The position numbers were made by a program, and so were the translations under genes. This document shows, piece after piece, positions 30,592 through 39,968 of a DNA stretch of 64,000 nt (its first letter is position 1; every line of letters starts with the position of its first letter). The stretch comes from Deinococcus aestuarii (lineage in GTDB: Bacteria; Deinococcota; Deinococci; Deinococcales; Deinococcaceae), in NCBI RefSeq assembly GCF_018863415.1, contig NZ_JAHKSN010000018.1, positions 36,269 to 100,268 on the forward strand, given 5' to 3'. The notes beneath the pieces were generated by a model. It saw only the letters and a program-made list of their open reading frames with translations. It did not search any database and was not told where the DNA came from.

Positions 30592-32430
30592 ATGCAGCAG
30601 TCCAGCCAGGCGCAAGACCAGAACCTGAGCATGTGGTTCACCCAGATTCAACAGGGCAGCATCAAGCTGCCACGCTTTCAGCGGCACGAGGCCTGGGACC
30701 GGGGGCGAATCACCAGCTTCCTCAACACGGTGATCTACAACCTGCCCGTGGGCGTCACCCTGATGCTGGAGGTCGCCGGACACGAGCAGTTCGAATCCAG
30801 GTACATCGTCAGCGCTGAACCCCAGGCTCCGCAACCCGTGACCCGGCACCTGCTGGACGGTCAGCAGCGTCTGACCGCCTTCTGGCGGGCCATGCACAAC
30901 AACTACCCGCAGGAAACCTACTTCGTCTATCTCCCCGACCTCGATCGCTCGGGGGCCCCGACGGAGGCCGAGATGGGGGTGCGCTGTGTGCCGCGGTGGG
31001 CCAACAAGCAGGGCCTGCTCATGCCCCGCTGGGCGGCCGACCCGGCACAGTGTCTCCAGCGCGGGCTGCTCCCCATCTCCCTGCTCCGGCCCGGGGACGT
31101 CAAGGCGGAAATCGAGGCCTGGTTGACCGAGGCGACCCGGTCGGAGAAGCCGACGGGCACGGAGCCCGACGCCTTCGCCCGACTGGAAGCCTTCAATGAC
31201 CGTAGAAGCCTGATCAACGAGCAGATCACGGAGCTGAGGACTCTCGTCGCGCAGTTCAACCTGCCCTTCCTGTCCCTCCCCGCCTCCACCAGCAAGGACG
31301 TGGCACTGAAGGTCTTCATCAACATGAACACCAACAGCAAGCCCCTGGCGCTCTACGACATCATCGTCGCGGAACTGGAGAGCGCCGTGGGGAAGTCCTT
31401 GCACGACCTCCAGGCCGAACTCGACACGCAGCACCCCCACGTCAGGCGGTACGGCAACCTCTCCAACCTCGTGCTGACCACCTCGGCCCTGCTGCAAGAC
31501 AAGCTCCCAAACGAGCGCGGCATGGTGGAGATGGGCAAGACGCAGTTGCTGGACAACTGGTCCAAGCTCGTGCGCGGGTTGGACCGCATGGGCCGCTTTC
31601 TCGCCCGGGAGGGGATCTTCGACGCCGCGCGCCTGCCTACCAACGCTGTCTTGGCGGTGATCGCCGCGGCGTACGACCTCGTTCCCGAGCACGGCGACCT
31701 GGCGGCCAAGGGGGAGCGCCTGCTTCGCCGGTACCTGTGGTCCTCCTGCTTCACGGACCGCTACGAGAATGCCGCCGCCTCACGCGCCTTCGCCGACTTC
31801 AAGGCCCTTAAGGCCCTGCTGCTCGACCCCAACTTCAACGAACACGACCTGGCGACCGTGCCCGTCATGAATCGCGCCGAGTTTCCGCTCGCGGAAGCGG
31901 ACTCCCTCCTCGCCGCGGGCTGGCCCAAGGGTGTGGGGATTCGCGCCCGGGCCATCCTCGCCGTCACCACCCTGCTGGGAGCCCGGGACTTCGCCGACGA
32001 TCAGCCCGCCTCCTACGAGAGCGTGCAGAAGCGCGAGTATCACCACGTGTTTCCGGCGGCCCTTCTGACCGACGCAGGGCTGGATAGGGCGGGCGACCTC
32101 GCGCTGAACTGCGCGCTGATCACGTGGAAGACCAACCGGAGCATCGGGCGCAAGGACCCCCTCGACTACCTTCAGGAGCGAGTGCAGTGGGCCGATGAGG
32201 CCACGGTCCGGGAGAGGCTGCGGACCCACTTGATCGACATGGACGACCTCAAGGACGCGAAGTACGGGGCCGAAGGTGGCCCGGGACTTCGGTCCAAGCT
32301 GGAGCCCGAGTACGAGACCTTTCTTCGGCGGCGGGCCGAACTGGTGACCGCGGCCATGCAGGTCCTCGTGGAAGGGCGCCGTCCCTCGCTGGAGACGCTG
32401 TGGGCTCAGCAGGTGACGGTGGGCAGTTGA
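30592..32430 (+). CDS. Single-chain GmrSD-like restriction protein (DUF262 + DUF1524)
   Basis: A protein of 612 residues from ATG 30592; an open frame upstream lacks similarity. The N-terminal DUF262 (ParB/Srx-like nucleotide-using) domain shows FQRHEAWDRGRITSFLNTVI and the hallmark LDGQQRLTAFW at residue 88. The C-terminal DUF1524 HNH-type nuclease has YHHVFPAALL at about 483 and LALNCALITWKTNRSIGRK after it. GmrSD enzymes cut modified (glucosylated hydroxymethylcytosine) phage DNA in a nucleotide-dependent way. Here both halves are one chain, as in many homologues. There is no clear ribosome binding site, and a CAATACT -10-like box close to the ATG suggests a leaderless start. Confidence 0.88.
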   Translation: MQQSSQAQDQNLSMWFTQIQQGSIKLPRFQRHEAWDRGRITSFLNTVIYNLPVGVTLMLEVAGHEQFESRYIVSAEPQAPQPVTRHLLDGQQRLTAFWRAMHNNYPQETYFVYLPDLDRSGAPTEAEMGVRCVPRWANKQGLLMPRWAADPAQCLQRGLLPISLLRPGDVKAEIEAWLTEATRSEKPTGTEPDAFARLEAFNDRRSLINEQITELRTLVAQFNLPFLSLPASTSKDVALKVFINMNTNSKPLALYDIIVAELESAVGKSLHDLQAELDTQHPHVRRYGNLSNLVLTTSALLQDKLPNERGMVEMGKTQLLDNWSKLVRGLDRMGRFLAREGIFDAARLPTNAVLAVIAAAYDLVPEHGDLAAKGERLLRRYLWSSCFTDRYENAAASRAFADFKALKALLLDPNFNEHDLATVPVMNRAEFPLAEADSLLAAGWPKGVGIRARAILAVTTLLGARDFADDQPASYESVQKREYHHVFPAALLTDAGLDRAGDLALNCALITWKTNRSIGRKDPLDYLQERVQWADEATVRERLRTHLIDMDDLKDAKYGAEGGPGLRSKLEPEYETFLRRRAELVTAAMQVLVEGRRPSLETLWAQQVTVGS

Positions 32431-32466
32431 CGAAGCCGTCCCAACGGCGGTTCCCTACACTGAAGT

Positions 32467-33126
32467 ATGTTCCGGAAGCGTTTGGAGGAGGTCAGCGCCT
32501 GGCTACAGACCCAGGGGGAGAATCTCGACCGCAGAGAGCGGGCCTACAAGCTCGAAGGCGCCGCCCGTGTCCACGCCCGGCTCCAGACGTTCCTCACCGA
32601 CCCGGGCGTCACCCAGATCAATGTTCAACCGCCTCAGGAACTCAACCTGCTCAGCTGGCAGATCGTGGACGGGCTCAACACCATGATCAAGGGCGCACCC
32701 GAAGTGTTTCGGTCCGCCCTGTCCGTCCTGTGGACGCCACCCCTCGATCCCGGCCGGGCCGATCAGTTCTGGAGTGTGCTCGACCCGGCCCTGGACACCC
32801 TGAGTGAGACGCAGCGCAAGCATTTCTCGGGGGTAGGCACGCGGGCGAGCGTCACAAGTTACTTCCTGTTCCTCGCCGACCCCCTCGGGCATCCGTTCTA
32901 CCGCCCCAGCTTCGGCGGCAAGGCCGTGGAGTGGCTCTACGACAAGAAGGACGGGCTCGACAAACGCACGCTCGGGAACCTGTTGACCGACTACGTGGGC
33001 CGCTGCCGGTACCTTCACCAACAGTTCCGGGACGCGGGCGTCCCCCTGCGGGACATGCTCGACACGCAGGGGGCGCTGTATATCATCAGCAGCCAGTACC
33101 TGGACGGCCAGTCTCGCAAGAAGTAA
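32467..33126 (+). CDS. Unknown 219-residue protein next to the GmrSD-like gene
   Basis: Starts 36 bp after the GmrSD-like stop, with a TACACT -10-like box (32456-32461) five bases before the ATG, so it may have its own leaderless promoter. The C-terminal part (SYFLFLADPLGHPFYRPSFG, then YLHQQFRDAGVPLRDMLDTQ) resembles a helical region found at the N-terminus of some McrB-type restriction proteins. This is a weak impression. No catalytic motif is seen. It is likely part of the same defence unit. Confidence 0.6.
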   Translation: MFRKRLEEVSAWLQTQGENLDRRERAYKLEGAARVHARLQTFLTDPGVTQINVQPPQELNLLSWQIVDGLNTMIKGAPEVFRSALSVLWTPPLDPGRADQFWSVLDPALDTLSETQRKHFSGVGTRASVTSYFLFLADPLGHPFYRPSFGGKAVEWLYDKKDGLDKRTLGNLLTDYVGRCRYLHQQFRDAGVPLRDMLDTQGALYIISSQYLDGQSRKK

Positions 33127-33554
33127 GAGGACTCTAACCCTGGCACCTTACGGCGCACAGGTTGCGGGGCATCCTCGCCGAGCCTGACATCAGCGCTCGG
33201 TCATAAGGCTGGTGGCTAGGTCGTGACTGGCCTCCCCTCGGTAGACCTGCGCGTGGTACGGCATGCTCATAGGAACTTCAGAATAGCTGTCCTCAGAGAT
33301 CAAATAGACCGCATACGACCAGGTCGAAGGACCAGTGAAACGGCGTCGCCCCTCACTCGTCCCCGCTGAGGTGTACTTCAGGAACACCCGCCTTCCATGC
33401 TAGGTACTGGATTAGCTCATCCGCCCACGAGGGGGATCATGTCGAATCTCCCTGGCAGTCAGTCGGTTGGCGTGGACCGGGCACAGATCGCGCCCTCTCC
33501 CTTCGACGCGATCTGTGCCCGGGGTGGCTGCTGCCGAGTCGATCCGTTCTCTTC
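33127..33554. other. Intergenic region between convergent genes
   Basis: 428 bp with no well-supported gene. A 65-residue minus-strand frame at 33190-33387 has no ribosome binding site or recognisable similarity. The notable feature is the perfect inverted repeat at 33477-33522. Confidence 0.5.
33477..33522. terminator. Perfect 16-bp inverted repeat, possible bidirectional terminator
   Basis: CCGGGCACAGATCGCG (33477-33492) and its exact complement (33507-33522) enclose a 14-base loop. It sits between two genes that end toward each other, a normal place for a bidirectional terminator. No U-tract follows on either strand, so a protein-binding or mobile-element role is possible. Confidence 0.45.
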
Positions 33555-35372
33555 CTAGACCTTGACTTGTCCCTCGTTGGGAGTGACGGTGACGGCAGGA
33601 GGGTTGAGGGTGGCTGCGGGCAGGAGCGTCTTGGCGAAGCTCGCCACACTGACGACGGCTGCCAAGGTCACCCCGCCGTACGCGAAGGCGCGCGCATAAT
33701 CCATGGGCGTGCTGCCCCAGGGCTCACCCGTGAAATACAGCGTCTGCAGACCCGTCACGCTGCCCAACAGCCAGGCAACGAAAGCGCCCGCGAGCACCGC
33801 CAGCCAATTCCACAACAGCGGCGGGGCCACCACGGACAACGTCGTACGTCGGCGCGGCCGAGCAGCGTCTGTCAAAAGAGGGCGAAGCGGCGCTGGAGCA
33901 GGCCACGGTCCCTTGAGTGAGAGGGGGAATGGCCTCAGACTCTTGACCTTTGTCCTCAGCATTTGAACAAGTGGCGGGTTAGCCGCTCCCGCCTGCTCGA
34001 GGTCCAGGGCCCCGAGCAGCGTGCTGCGGAGTGCCGTCAAACTTGCGTCGTACTTCTGGAACTCGGCGGCTGTGAGGCCCTGCCAGTCTGCCTGATCGTC
34101 GAGCTTTCTCAGGAGGGCTGCACGGGCTGCTACCGCCTCTTGGCTCTTACCAATCTCGCGCGCCAACTGGTAGGTCAGGAGGCGCTCAGCCAACCGCGCG
34201 GCTTCGCGAATGGTCTGCTGCACATCGATGGCTGCCAGAATCTCGATGGCCCGGGTTTGGGACTGTGTTGGGAGGGAACTGCGCTTGTCGAGGTTCGCGC
34301 CCCCGTCCAAGACCCGCTGAAGCATACTGATGACGAAATATGGTTGACCCCGCTTGACCTCGAACTCTTTACCCCTACTTTTGATCGCCCGCATGTGACC
34401 TTCGAGCTTATCGAGTTCCTTGGAGAGCGCGCGCCAGGAGAGGAGGGCCTGGGCGAGGTGCTCGGCGTGCTCGGTCGGTAGCCAGAATTTGTACCAGGTG
34501 AGGTAGGCGCTCAACTCTTTCTTTGTGGTTCTGAGCCTGTAGCGGCCCTCAGTCAGTGAGGGGACCGCACGGGGATTCAATCCCTGGAGCTTCAAGTGGG
34601 CGTTCAGCTGATGAACGGCCGACCAGCGGGTGAGCAGCAACCCCACCAACGTGGTCACGACCACGCCAGCCAGGATCAGCAGCAGCGCCCAATAAAAGGG
34701 CGTCCGAACAGTCAGCTTTAGGTCTTTCAACGTCTCGTTGCCGGGCACCGTGTAAACCCCCGCCTTGACGGGTCGCGTCGCCCGGTTAGGAAACTCCGCA
34801 GGTGGGCTGGCGGTGTTCGCGGCCAAACTGTCCGTGGGGTAAAAGCCCTGCAAGACGCCCTTCGCCGTGCGGCAGACGAAGACCTGCTCATTGGGCAAGG
34901 TGGTGTGGGTCAGCGTGATCCCGGTGGCCGACGTGCAGGCCTCGGCCTTAGGCTGGGCAAGAGCATCGTTGGTGTCTTTGATAAAGGCCAGGGGTGCGAC
35001 AGCGTGAGCTTTGACCGGTTGAACGACCGTCACCCGGGCAGCGTCCACGAAGGCTGGAGGGCCCGCGTCCCTAGCGCGCACGATGTAGAGCACCGAATGC
35101 GGCTGGGCCTCGATACACAGGGCCGACCCGGGCTCGATCGCACTGTTGGTCCACACTGGTCCGGCACAACCGTCTAGATGAAGGGTGGTCGGAGAGCTAC
35201 CCTGAGACGGTATGGAGATCACCTCTGGGGTCATGGCGCGGGTGGACGTGTTGATCACCGTGACGTTCCCGCTGGCCTGGTCCGTTTCAACCGTCCAGGG
35301 TGGAACTTGCTGCGCAGAGCCCAAGGCCGCAACTGCAAACAGGGGAAGAGGAAGTAGCCGTCTTACATCCAT
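33555..35372 (-). CDS. Secreted/membrane-anchored protein of unknown function
   Basis: A protein of 605 residues from ATG 35372, which has the ribosome binding site GGAGGAAAGG. A Sec signal peptide (VRRLLPLPLFAVAALGSAQ) is followed by a beta-rich extracytoplasmic domain of about 190 residues. One strong membrane helix (ALLLILAGVVVTTLVGLLLT near 235), a long helical cytoplasmic region (about 260-470), and two further membrane helices at the C-terminus (WLAVLAGAFVAWLL and FAYGGVTLAAVVSVASF) follow. No enzyme motif is seen and the family is not recognised. It runs away from the small genes at 35.6-36.2 kb. Confidence 0.7.
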   Translation of the reverse strand: MDVRRLLPLPLFAVAALGSAQQVPPWTVETDQASGNVTVINTSTRAMTPEVISIPSQGSSPTTLHLDGCAGPVWTNSAIEPGSALCIEAQPHSVLYIVRARDAGPPAFVDAARVTVVQPVKAHAVAPLAFIKDTNDALAQPKAEACTSATGITLTHTTLPNEQVFVCRTAKGVLQGFYPTDSLAANTASPPAEFPNRATRPVKAGVYTVPGNETLKDLKLTVRTPFYWALLLILAGVVVTTLVGLLLTRWSAVHQLNAHLKLQGLNPRAVPSLTEGRYRLRTTKKELSAYLTWYKFWLPTEHAEHLAQALLSWRALSKELDKLEGHMRAIKSRGKEFEVKRGQPYFVISMLQRVLDGGANLDKRSSLPTQSQTRAIEILAAIDVQQTIREAARLAERLLTYQLAREIGKSQEAVAARAALLRKLDDQADWQGLTAAEFQKYDASLTALRSTLLGALDLEQAGAANPPLVQMLRTKVKSLRPFPLSLKGPWPAPAPLRPLLTDAARPRRRTTLSVVAPPLLWNWLAVLAGAFVAWLLGSVTGLQTLYFTGEPWGSTPMDYARAFAYGGVTLAAVVSVASFAKTLLPAATLNPPAVTVTPNEGQVKV

Positions 35373-35606
35373 ACCTTTCCTCCTCAAGGCGCCAGGTCAC
35401 GCCGACAGCGGGTAAGGCCGTGGTCCACCGGCCCCAGCATAGAAATTTCTTCGGGCTCGGGGCGACGAAAGAGTTTGACCGTGTACCAGGCCTCCGAGGG
35501 TGCTTGGCGTGCGAATGCTCCTGCCTGGCCTCTCCCGCCCCCTGCTCTCGGTCAAAGGCCTAATGGACGCTGTGGCCACGAGGACACGCCCGTCCCCTGC
35601 CCGGGC

Positions 35607-35819
35607 TCACCTCTCCCCGGAAGGGGCGCTGAGCTGCAACGCGGCCATGGCCGCATTCACCTCCTCCCACAGGTGGGTCAGGTCCTCCGGCTCCTCTCCG
35701 CTGGTCAGCATGCGCTCCACAGCCTCCTCCACGGCTCTGGCGTTCAATTCCGGTCGCAGCCGCAGAATTACCGTGATCAACAGGGGGCGGGTGAGGGGGC
35801 CAAGCTCAGGGGCGGGCAC
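35607..35819 (-). CDS. Small hypothetical protein
   Basis: A 70-residue, acidic helical frame (ALNARAVEEAVERMLTSGEE-like helix in the middle). It starts 14 bp before the end of the 115-residue gene upstream, in keeping with coupled translation. No family recognised. The codon third-position bias is consistent with real coding. Confidence 0.5.
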   Translation of the reverse strand: MPAPELGPLTRPLLITVILRLRPELNARAVEEAVERMLTSGEEPEDLTHLWEEVNAAMAALQLSAPSGER

Positions 35820-36153
35820 GGCCCCTTCCCTTCAGGGGAATCAGCACCCCACACAGCGTGTGCAGGTCGTTCTGGAAGTACATCAGCCCCTCGGGTCTCG
35901 CCCGCCAGGACAGCATGAAGGTCGTCAGCGCGTGGAGACCAGAGATACGCTCGCTCTCCGTCCACGCCACGCCATTCCCGACGTCGGCCAACTGCTCGCC
36001 CACCGTGCGCAGCAGTGACCTCGGCAGGTCCAGCACGGAGGCCAGGGCCGGGCCGGTCGTCTCCGGCAGGAGGGGCACGATATACCCCGCGCCAGGGCCA
36101 CCAGGAATCCCGGAAATCCGCTCCAGTTCCGTCACCGCGTCGTCGAAATTCAT
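35806..36153 (-). CDS. Hypothetical protein
   Basis: A 115-residue protein with a good ribosome binding site (GAGAGGAGA before ATG 36153). It begins MNFDDAVTELERISGIPGGP and has a hydrophobic middle (GYIVPLLPETTGPALASVL), but no recognised motif. It overlaps the start of the 70-residue gene and lies 70 bp downstream of the large activator gene, so the three may be cotranscribed. Confidence 0.6.
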   Translation of the reverse strand: MNFDDAVTELERISGIPGGPGAGYIVPLLPETTGPALASVLDLPRSLLRTVGEQLADVGNGVAWTESERISGLHALTTFMLSWRARPEGLMYFQNDLHTLCGVLIPLKGRGRARP

Positions 36154-36223
36154 CTCGTCTCCTCTCTGTGGAAGGTGCGGACAGCATCACCCCTCAGCGG
36201 GGAAGACCCGGAGAAGGGCAACT

Positions 36224-39200
36224 TCACTCGAATCTTCGCCCCGGGTCCTCCTCGGGCTCGCGCCCCCACTCCTCCCGCAGCATGCGGCGGTAGCGCCCGG
36301 AGGCGTGACGGGCCGCCACCTCGTGTCCAAGCGAGGTGTGCAGCCGCACCAACCGGACGTGCCCGTCCTCGTGGAGGGGGTCAAGTTCGATGGCCCGCTC
36401 GTACCACGCCACCGCCTCCCCGGGGGCCGTCCGTTCGAGCTGGCTTCCGAGCGTCGTGGCCGCCGCCACCGTGGCCTCCAGCACGTCGGCGCGGACCGGC
36501 TCGGCCCACTCCGCCTCCACCGCCGGCAGGAACGCCCCGCTGTAGGCCTCCACCGCCCGGCGCAGGTCCTGGGGGGCGAGGGACACGAGGGCCCGCCGCG
36601 CCAGCCCCGCGTCGAGGTCCAGGGTGAACCTTTCGGAGAGGCGGTACACCCCTGCCTCGAAGGGCAGCGGGTTAAAGGTGACGGCGGGATGGGCGGCCAG
36701 CGCCAGACGCAGGTGCCGCACGGCCACCTTGAAGTACTCCACGTGACGCCGCTCGTCCGACCCTCCCCACAGGGCGTCCACGATGCGGTCCCGCGTGGCC
36801 TCACCGTTCAGGGCCAGCCACACGAGCACCTCGGCCGACTTGCTCAGGGGCAGGTGGAGCGGCGTGCCCGTGAGGGTTACCCGCACGGCACCGAGCGACT
36901 GGATGTGCAGGGGAAGCGTGGTCGCCAGAGACAGGGGGCGCGGGACCGAGGGGGGCATCAGCCGCACGAAGGCGTCCCCCGGCCGACCGACCCGGGCGCA
37001 GGCGGCGGCCACCCGCCGCAGCACCTCGCCGTCGCCAGGGCAGAAGTGCCGCCTCTCAGCGGTCGAGAGCGCGGCTTGTACCCGCTCCGCCTCGGGGCGC
37101 CGGAACTGGCCGAGTTCGGTGGCGGCCTCCGCCGCGTAGAGCGCGCCCCGCATACCAGACGAGAAGGCCGCACCCAGGCCGGCGCCCGTCACCTGGGAGA
37201 ACAAGCGGTGCGCCGCCGTCCAGTCCTGCTGGGCCCGGGCCCACAGCCCCTCGCAGAAACGCAGCGCGGCGTCCGGATGTTCCTGCGGGCTCTGAGCCAC
37301 CACGCGCGCCCAGGCCAACGCTTCCAGGGCGAGCGGGTGATCGCCGCTGCGAAGGGCGGCCTCGACCAGGCGTGGCAGGACCCGGGAGGCCAGCGCGTCG
37401 AACTTGAAGCGGCCGCACAAGCTCACGGCCAACCGGTACTGTGCGGCCGCCGCCTGGTTCTCCCCCCGCCAGAAGTGAATGTCCCCCTTCGTCTCCAGCA
37501 GCAGCGCCTGCACGACGCTGTGTTCCCGCTCGGCGACGGGCAGGGCCCGCGCGATCAGGTCGAGCGCCTCGGTCTCCTGGCCCCGTTCGCGCAGCAGGTC
37601 CGCCAGGTCGTTTTGTAACAGCAGCGCCCGGCTGGGCATGCCGAGTGCCTCGTACACCTCCAGCCCCCGGCGAAGCGCGGCCTCGCAGGCCTCTTCCTGT
37701 CCCGACAGGCGGTAGGCGAGTTGGAGCGCGGCCAGCGCCGCGCCGAACTCCACCAAGTCGTTGCCCGCGTGGGCCAAGTCGGCCGCGGCGCGTGCCACCT
37801 CGCCCGCCTCCACATGCCGGCCCAGCGTCAGCAGCGCGGAAGCCTTGACACGCAGCAGGCGCCGGACGTCCTTCGCGTCGGAGGCGCAGCGCAGGCCCTC
37901 CTCGGCCAGCTCAAGCTGCCGCGCCGACTCCCCCGCCCGGGCGGCCAGGACGCCCAGGGAGAACAGCAGGGGTGGGTCGGTTCCGCCCTCCTCCCGCAAT
38001 TGCCGCAGGAGCAGCTCACCTCGGCCAGCCTCGCCTGTCTCGAACAGGGCGTGGCCGAACAGCCGTTGCAGCCTGGGCGGCAACTGACCTGCTGGCACGG
38101 CCTCGAGCACCTGGCGAACCAGACGGTGCTCTCCACGGGTCTCGTACTGTGCCGCCAGGTGCTCGGCCAGGCGCAGGACCTCGCCCGGTGCCCCGGCCGC
38201 GCGGTAGTGCCCCAGCGCGCGCAGACCGTCACCGGCCTGCTCGGCCCCCTGACCTGCCGCCAAGTGCAGCTGGGTATGCCGCTCCCCCTGGCCGCGCAGT
38301 TCCGAGTCGAGGAGTTCGCGCACCAGCTGGTGTGGCCGGTACATTCGGCCCAGGGGCGTGAGGGGCAGCCCCGCCCGGCGCACCTCGCGCAACCAGCCGG
38401 GCGCCAGAGACAGGCCGGCCTGGACGGCGCCCTCCTCCGTCCAGACCTCCAGCACGCTGGCCTCCGGCAGGCGCTCCCGCAGGGGCCGGGGCAGCTGGCC
38501 CAGGACGTCCGCCACCAGGTCGGCGGGCGTGAGCTGCGGCGCCGCGCCGCTGGCCACGAGGGCCACCCCGACCGGCCACCCGTCCAGATGGGTATGGACT
38601 GCTTGCGGCTCCAGCGGAGGGGGCAGGTCCCGAAGGCACGCCGCCGTCTCCTCTGGGGTAAAGGCCAGGTCGGCCACACCGAGTACCCGGGCGTCTCCCC
38701 GCGCCGCCCGCCGGGCGAGGCCGATTCCCGGTTCCGCCCGGCCAGCCAGAAAAACGCGGTGGCCCTCGGTCAGAGCGTCCAGCCAGCGCTCCAGCCAGCC
38801 CTCGGCCGCGGCCTGAAGCACCTCCGTCCCGTCCAGCACGATATCGAAGGACACCGTGCTCGCGGTGAGGTCGTCCGCGAGGGCCAGGGCCAGCCCCTCC
38901 GAGGAGCCGCCCGACTCCTGCCGCCGGACCCACTGCGGCAGCGGCAGCCCGGGCGCGACCCGGCGCAGGGCGAGCACGATGCTGCGGCTCAGCACCTCTG
39001 GGTCGGCGTCGTCCTCGCGCAGACTGACCCACGCCACCTGGCCCGGCCGGGCGCGCGCCTGCTGGGCCAGCAGGGTCGTCTTGCCATAGCCTGCCGGGGC
39101 CACCAGGACCGTGAGGCGGCCCTCATTCGCGTCCAACTGCCGAAGCAGCTCAAGGCGGGCCAGTTCGCGGTGAACGGGACCCGGGATCTGCTCTCGCAAC

Positions 39201-39262
39201 CCTGACACGTCGGGAGAAGCCACCCACACCTCCAACATTCTGAGGAGACGGACGCGGACCAC
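36224..39262 (-). CDS. Large ATPase-type transcriptional activator with BTAD (SARP-like) output
   Basis: A protein of about 1012 residues. An N-terminal STAND/MalT-like ATPase has Walker A APAGYGKTTLL at about 55-65 and FDIVLDGTEVL as a Walker B-like strand. A long TPR-rich helical middle (about 320-760) precedes a C-terminal SARP unit: an OmpR-like winged helix (LSKSAEVLVWLALNGEATRD, ALWGG) and the BTAD domain (AVEAYSGAFLPAVEAEWAEP; EAVAWYERAIELDPLHEDGH). Such proteins sense a signal through the ATPase/TPR part and activate nearby promoters. A TATACT -10-like box sits at 39288-39293; the exact start (GTG 39262 or ATG 39235) is uncertain. The target genes are unknown. Confidence 0.85.
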   Translation of the reverse strand: MVRVRLLRMLEVWVASPDVSGLREQIPGPVHRELARLELLRQLDANEGRLTVLVAPAGYGKTTLLAQQARARPGQVAWVSLREDDADPEVLSRSIVLALRRVAPGLPLPQWVRRQESGGSSEGLALALADDLTASTVSFDIVLDGTEVLQAAAEGWLERWLDALTEGHRVFLAGRAEPGIGLARRAARGDARVLGVADLAFTPEETAACLRDLPPPLEPQAVHTHLDGWPVGVALVASGAAPQLTPADLVADVLGQLPRPLRERLPEASVLEVWTEEGAVQAGLSLAPGWLREVRRAGLPLTPLGRMYRPHQLVRELLDSELRGQGERHTQLHLAAGQGAEQAGDGLRALGHYRAAGAPGEVLRLAEHLAAQYETRGEHRLVRQVLEAVPAGQLPPRLQRLFGHALFETGEAGRGELLLRQLREEGGTDPPLLFSLGVLAARAGESARQLELAEEGLRCASDAKDVRRLLRVKASALLTLGRHVEAGEVARAAADLAHAGNDLVEFGAALAALQLAYRLSGQEEACEAALRRGLEVYEALGMPSRALLLQNDLADLLRERGQETEALDLIARALPVAEREHSVVQALLLETKGDIHFWRGENQAAAAQYRLAVSLCGRFKFDALASRVLPRLVEAALRSGDHPLALEALAWARVVAQSPQEHPDAALRFCEGLWARAQQDWTAAHRLFSQVTGAGLGAAFSSGMRGALYAAEAATELGQFRRPEAERVQAALSTAERRHFCPGDGEVLRRVAAACARVGRPGDAFVRLMPPSVPRPLSLATTLPLHIQSLGAVRVTLTGTPLHLPLSKSAEVLVWLALNGEATRDRIVDALWGGSDERRHVEYFKVAVRHLRLALAAHPAVTFNPLPFEAGVYRLSERFTLDLDAGLARRALVSLAPQDLRRAVEAYSGAFLPAVEAEWAEPVRADVLEATVAAATTLGSQLERTAPGEAVAWYERAIELDPLHEDGHVRLVRLHTSLGHEVAARHASGRYRRMLREEWGREPEEDPGRRFE

Positions 39263-39530
39263 CGGGAGACGCCGGAACGTGTTCTCAGTATAGGCACCTC
39301 ACCCTTTTCCCAGGGCCTCATGGTCTTCTCCGGTGCTTTCCCGGGAGCAGCGCAGGCTGACCCCAGGAGCCCAGGGGCGGCAGGCCGCGCCCTGGGTCTC
39401 CCTCACCTACAGGGTGAGCGGTCTGGACTGACAGGGTCGGTGCGCCGACGCGGGGCGGAGCGCACAGCCTGGCAGGCCCCCCGAACTGCCCGCCCGGCCT
39501 GTGCCGGCCCCGCGTCCCCAGGGAGAGCCC

Positions 39531-39968
39531 ATGTTCCGTACTGTTCTGCTTGCCGCTGTCGCCCTTGCCGCCACGCCCTTCGCCCACGCCGACGACTTCA
39601 TGGGGTCGGTCGTTCAGGACGAGTACGACAACATGCTGGACGAACACACGCCCCCGTACCGGGAGATCCTGTCGTCGACCGTAGGGGACCTGGAGGACAG
39701 CGGCCGCGCTACCTACCGCTATACCCTCGTCCGCGGCCGTACTTACCGCTTCTTCGGCGTCTGTGACGCGGACTGCAGGGACCTCGACCTCGTCGTGTAC
39801 GACGCGAACAATACGCGGGTCGCCTCCGACTTCGCCATGAATGACCGACCCACGGTTGACTTCACGGTGCCGAGCAATGCCCGGAGCACGAGCTACACGC
39901 TCGCCGTCATCATGGCCTCGTGCGAAAACGATCCCTGCCAGTTCGCGTTGGGTCACCTGCGGCGTTAG
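39531..39968 (+). CDS. Small secreted protein, PPC-domain-like
   Basis: A protein of 145 residues with a signal peptide (MFRTVLLAAVALAATPFAHA, cleavage after AHA) and a mature beta-sandwich that resembles a pre-peptidase C-terminal domain: ATYRYTLVRGRTYRFFGVCD, LDLVVYDANNTRVASD and TVPSNARSTSYTLAVIM. Four cysteines could form two disulfides. ATG 39531 follows GGGAGAG; an earlier ATG at 39501 would lengthen the signal peptide unusually. It is divergent from the large activator gene and could be a target of it. Confidence 0.7.
   Translation: MFRTVLLAAVALAATPFAHADDFMGSVVQDEYDNMLDEHTPPYREILSSTVGDLEDSGRATYRYTLVRGRTYRFFGVCDADCRDLDLVVYDANNTRVASDFAMNDRPTVDFTVPSNARSTSYTLAVIMASCENDPCQFALGHLRR

Noticed and set aside
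37721..39205. A 494-codon plus-strand frame opposite the ATPase-BTAD activator
   Set aside because: No ribosome binding site or motif; the minus strand has Walker, TPR and BTAD features.
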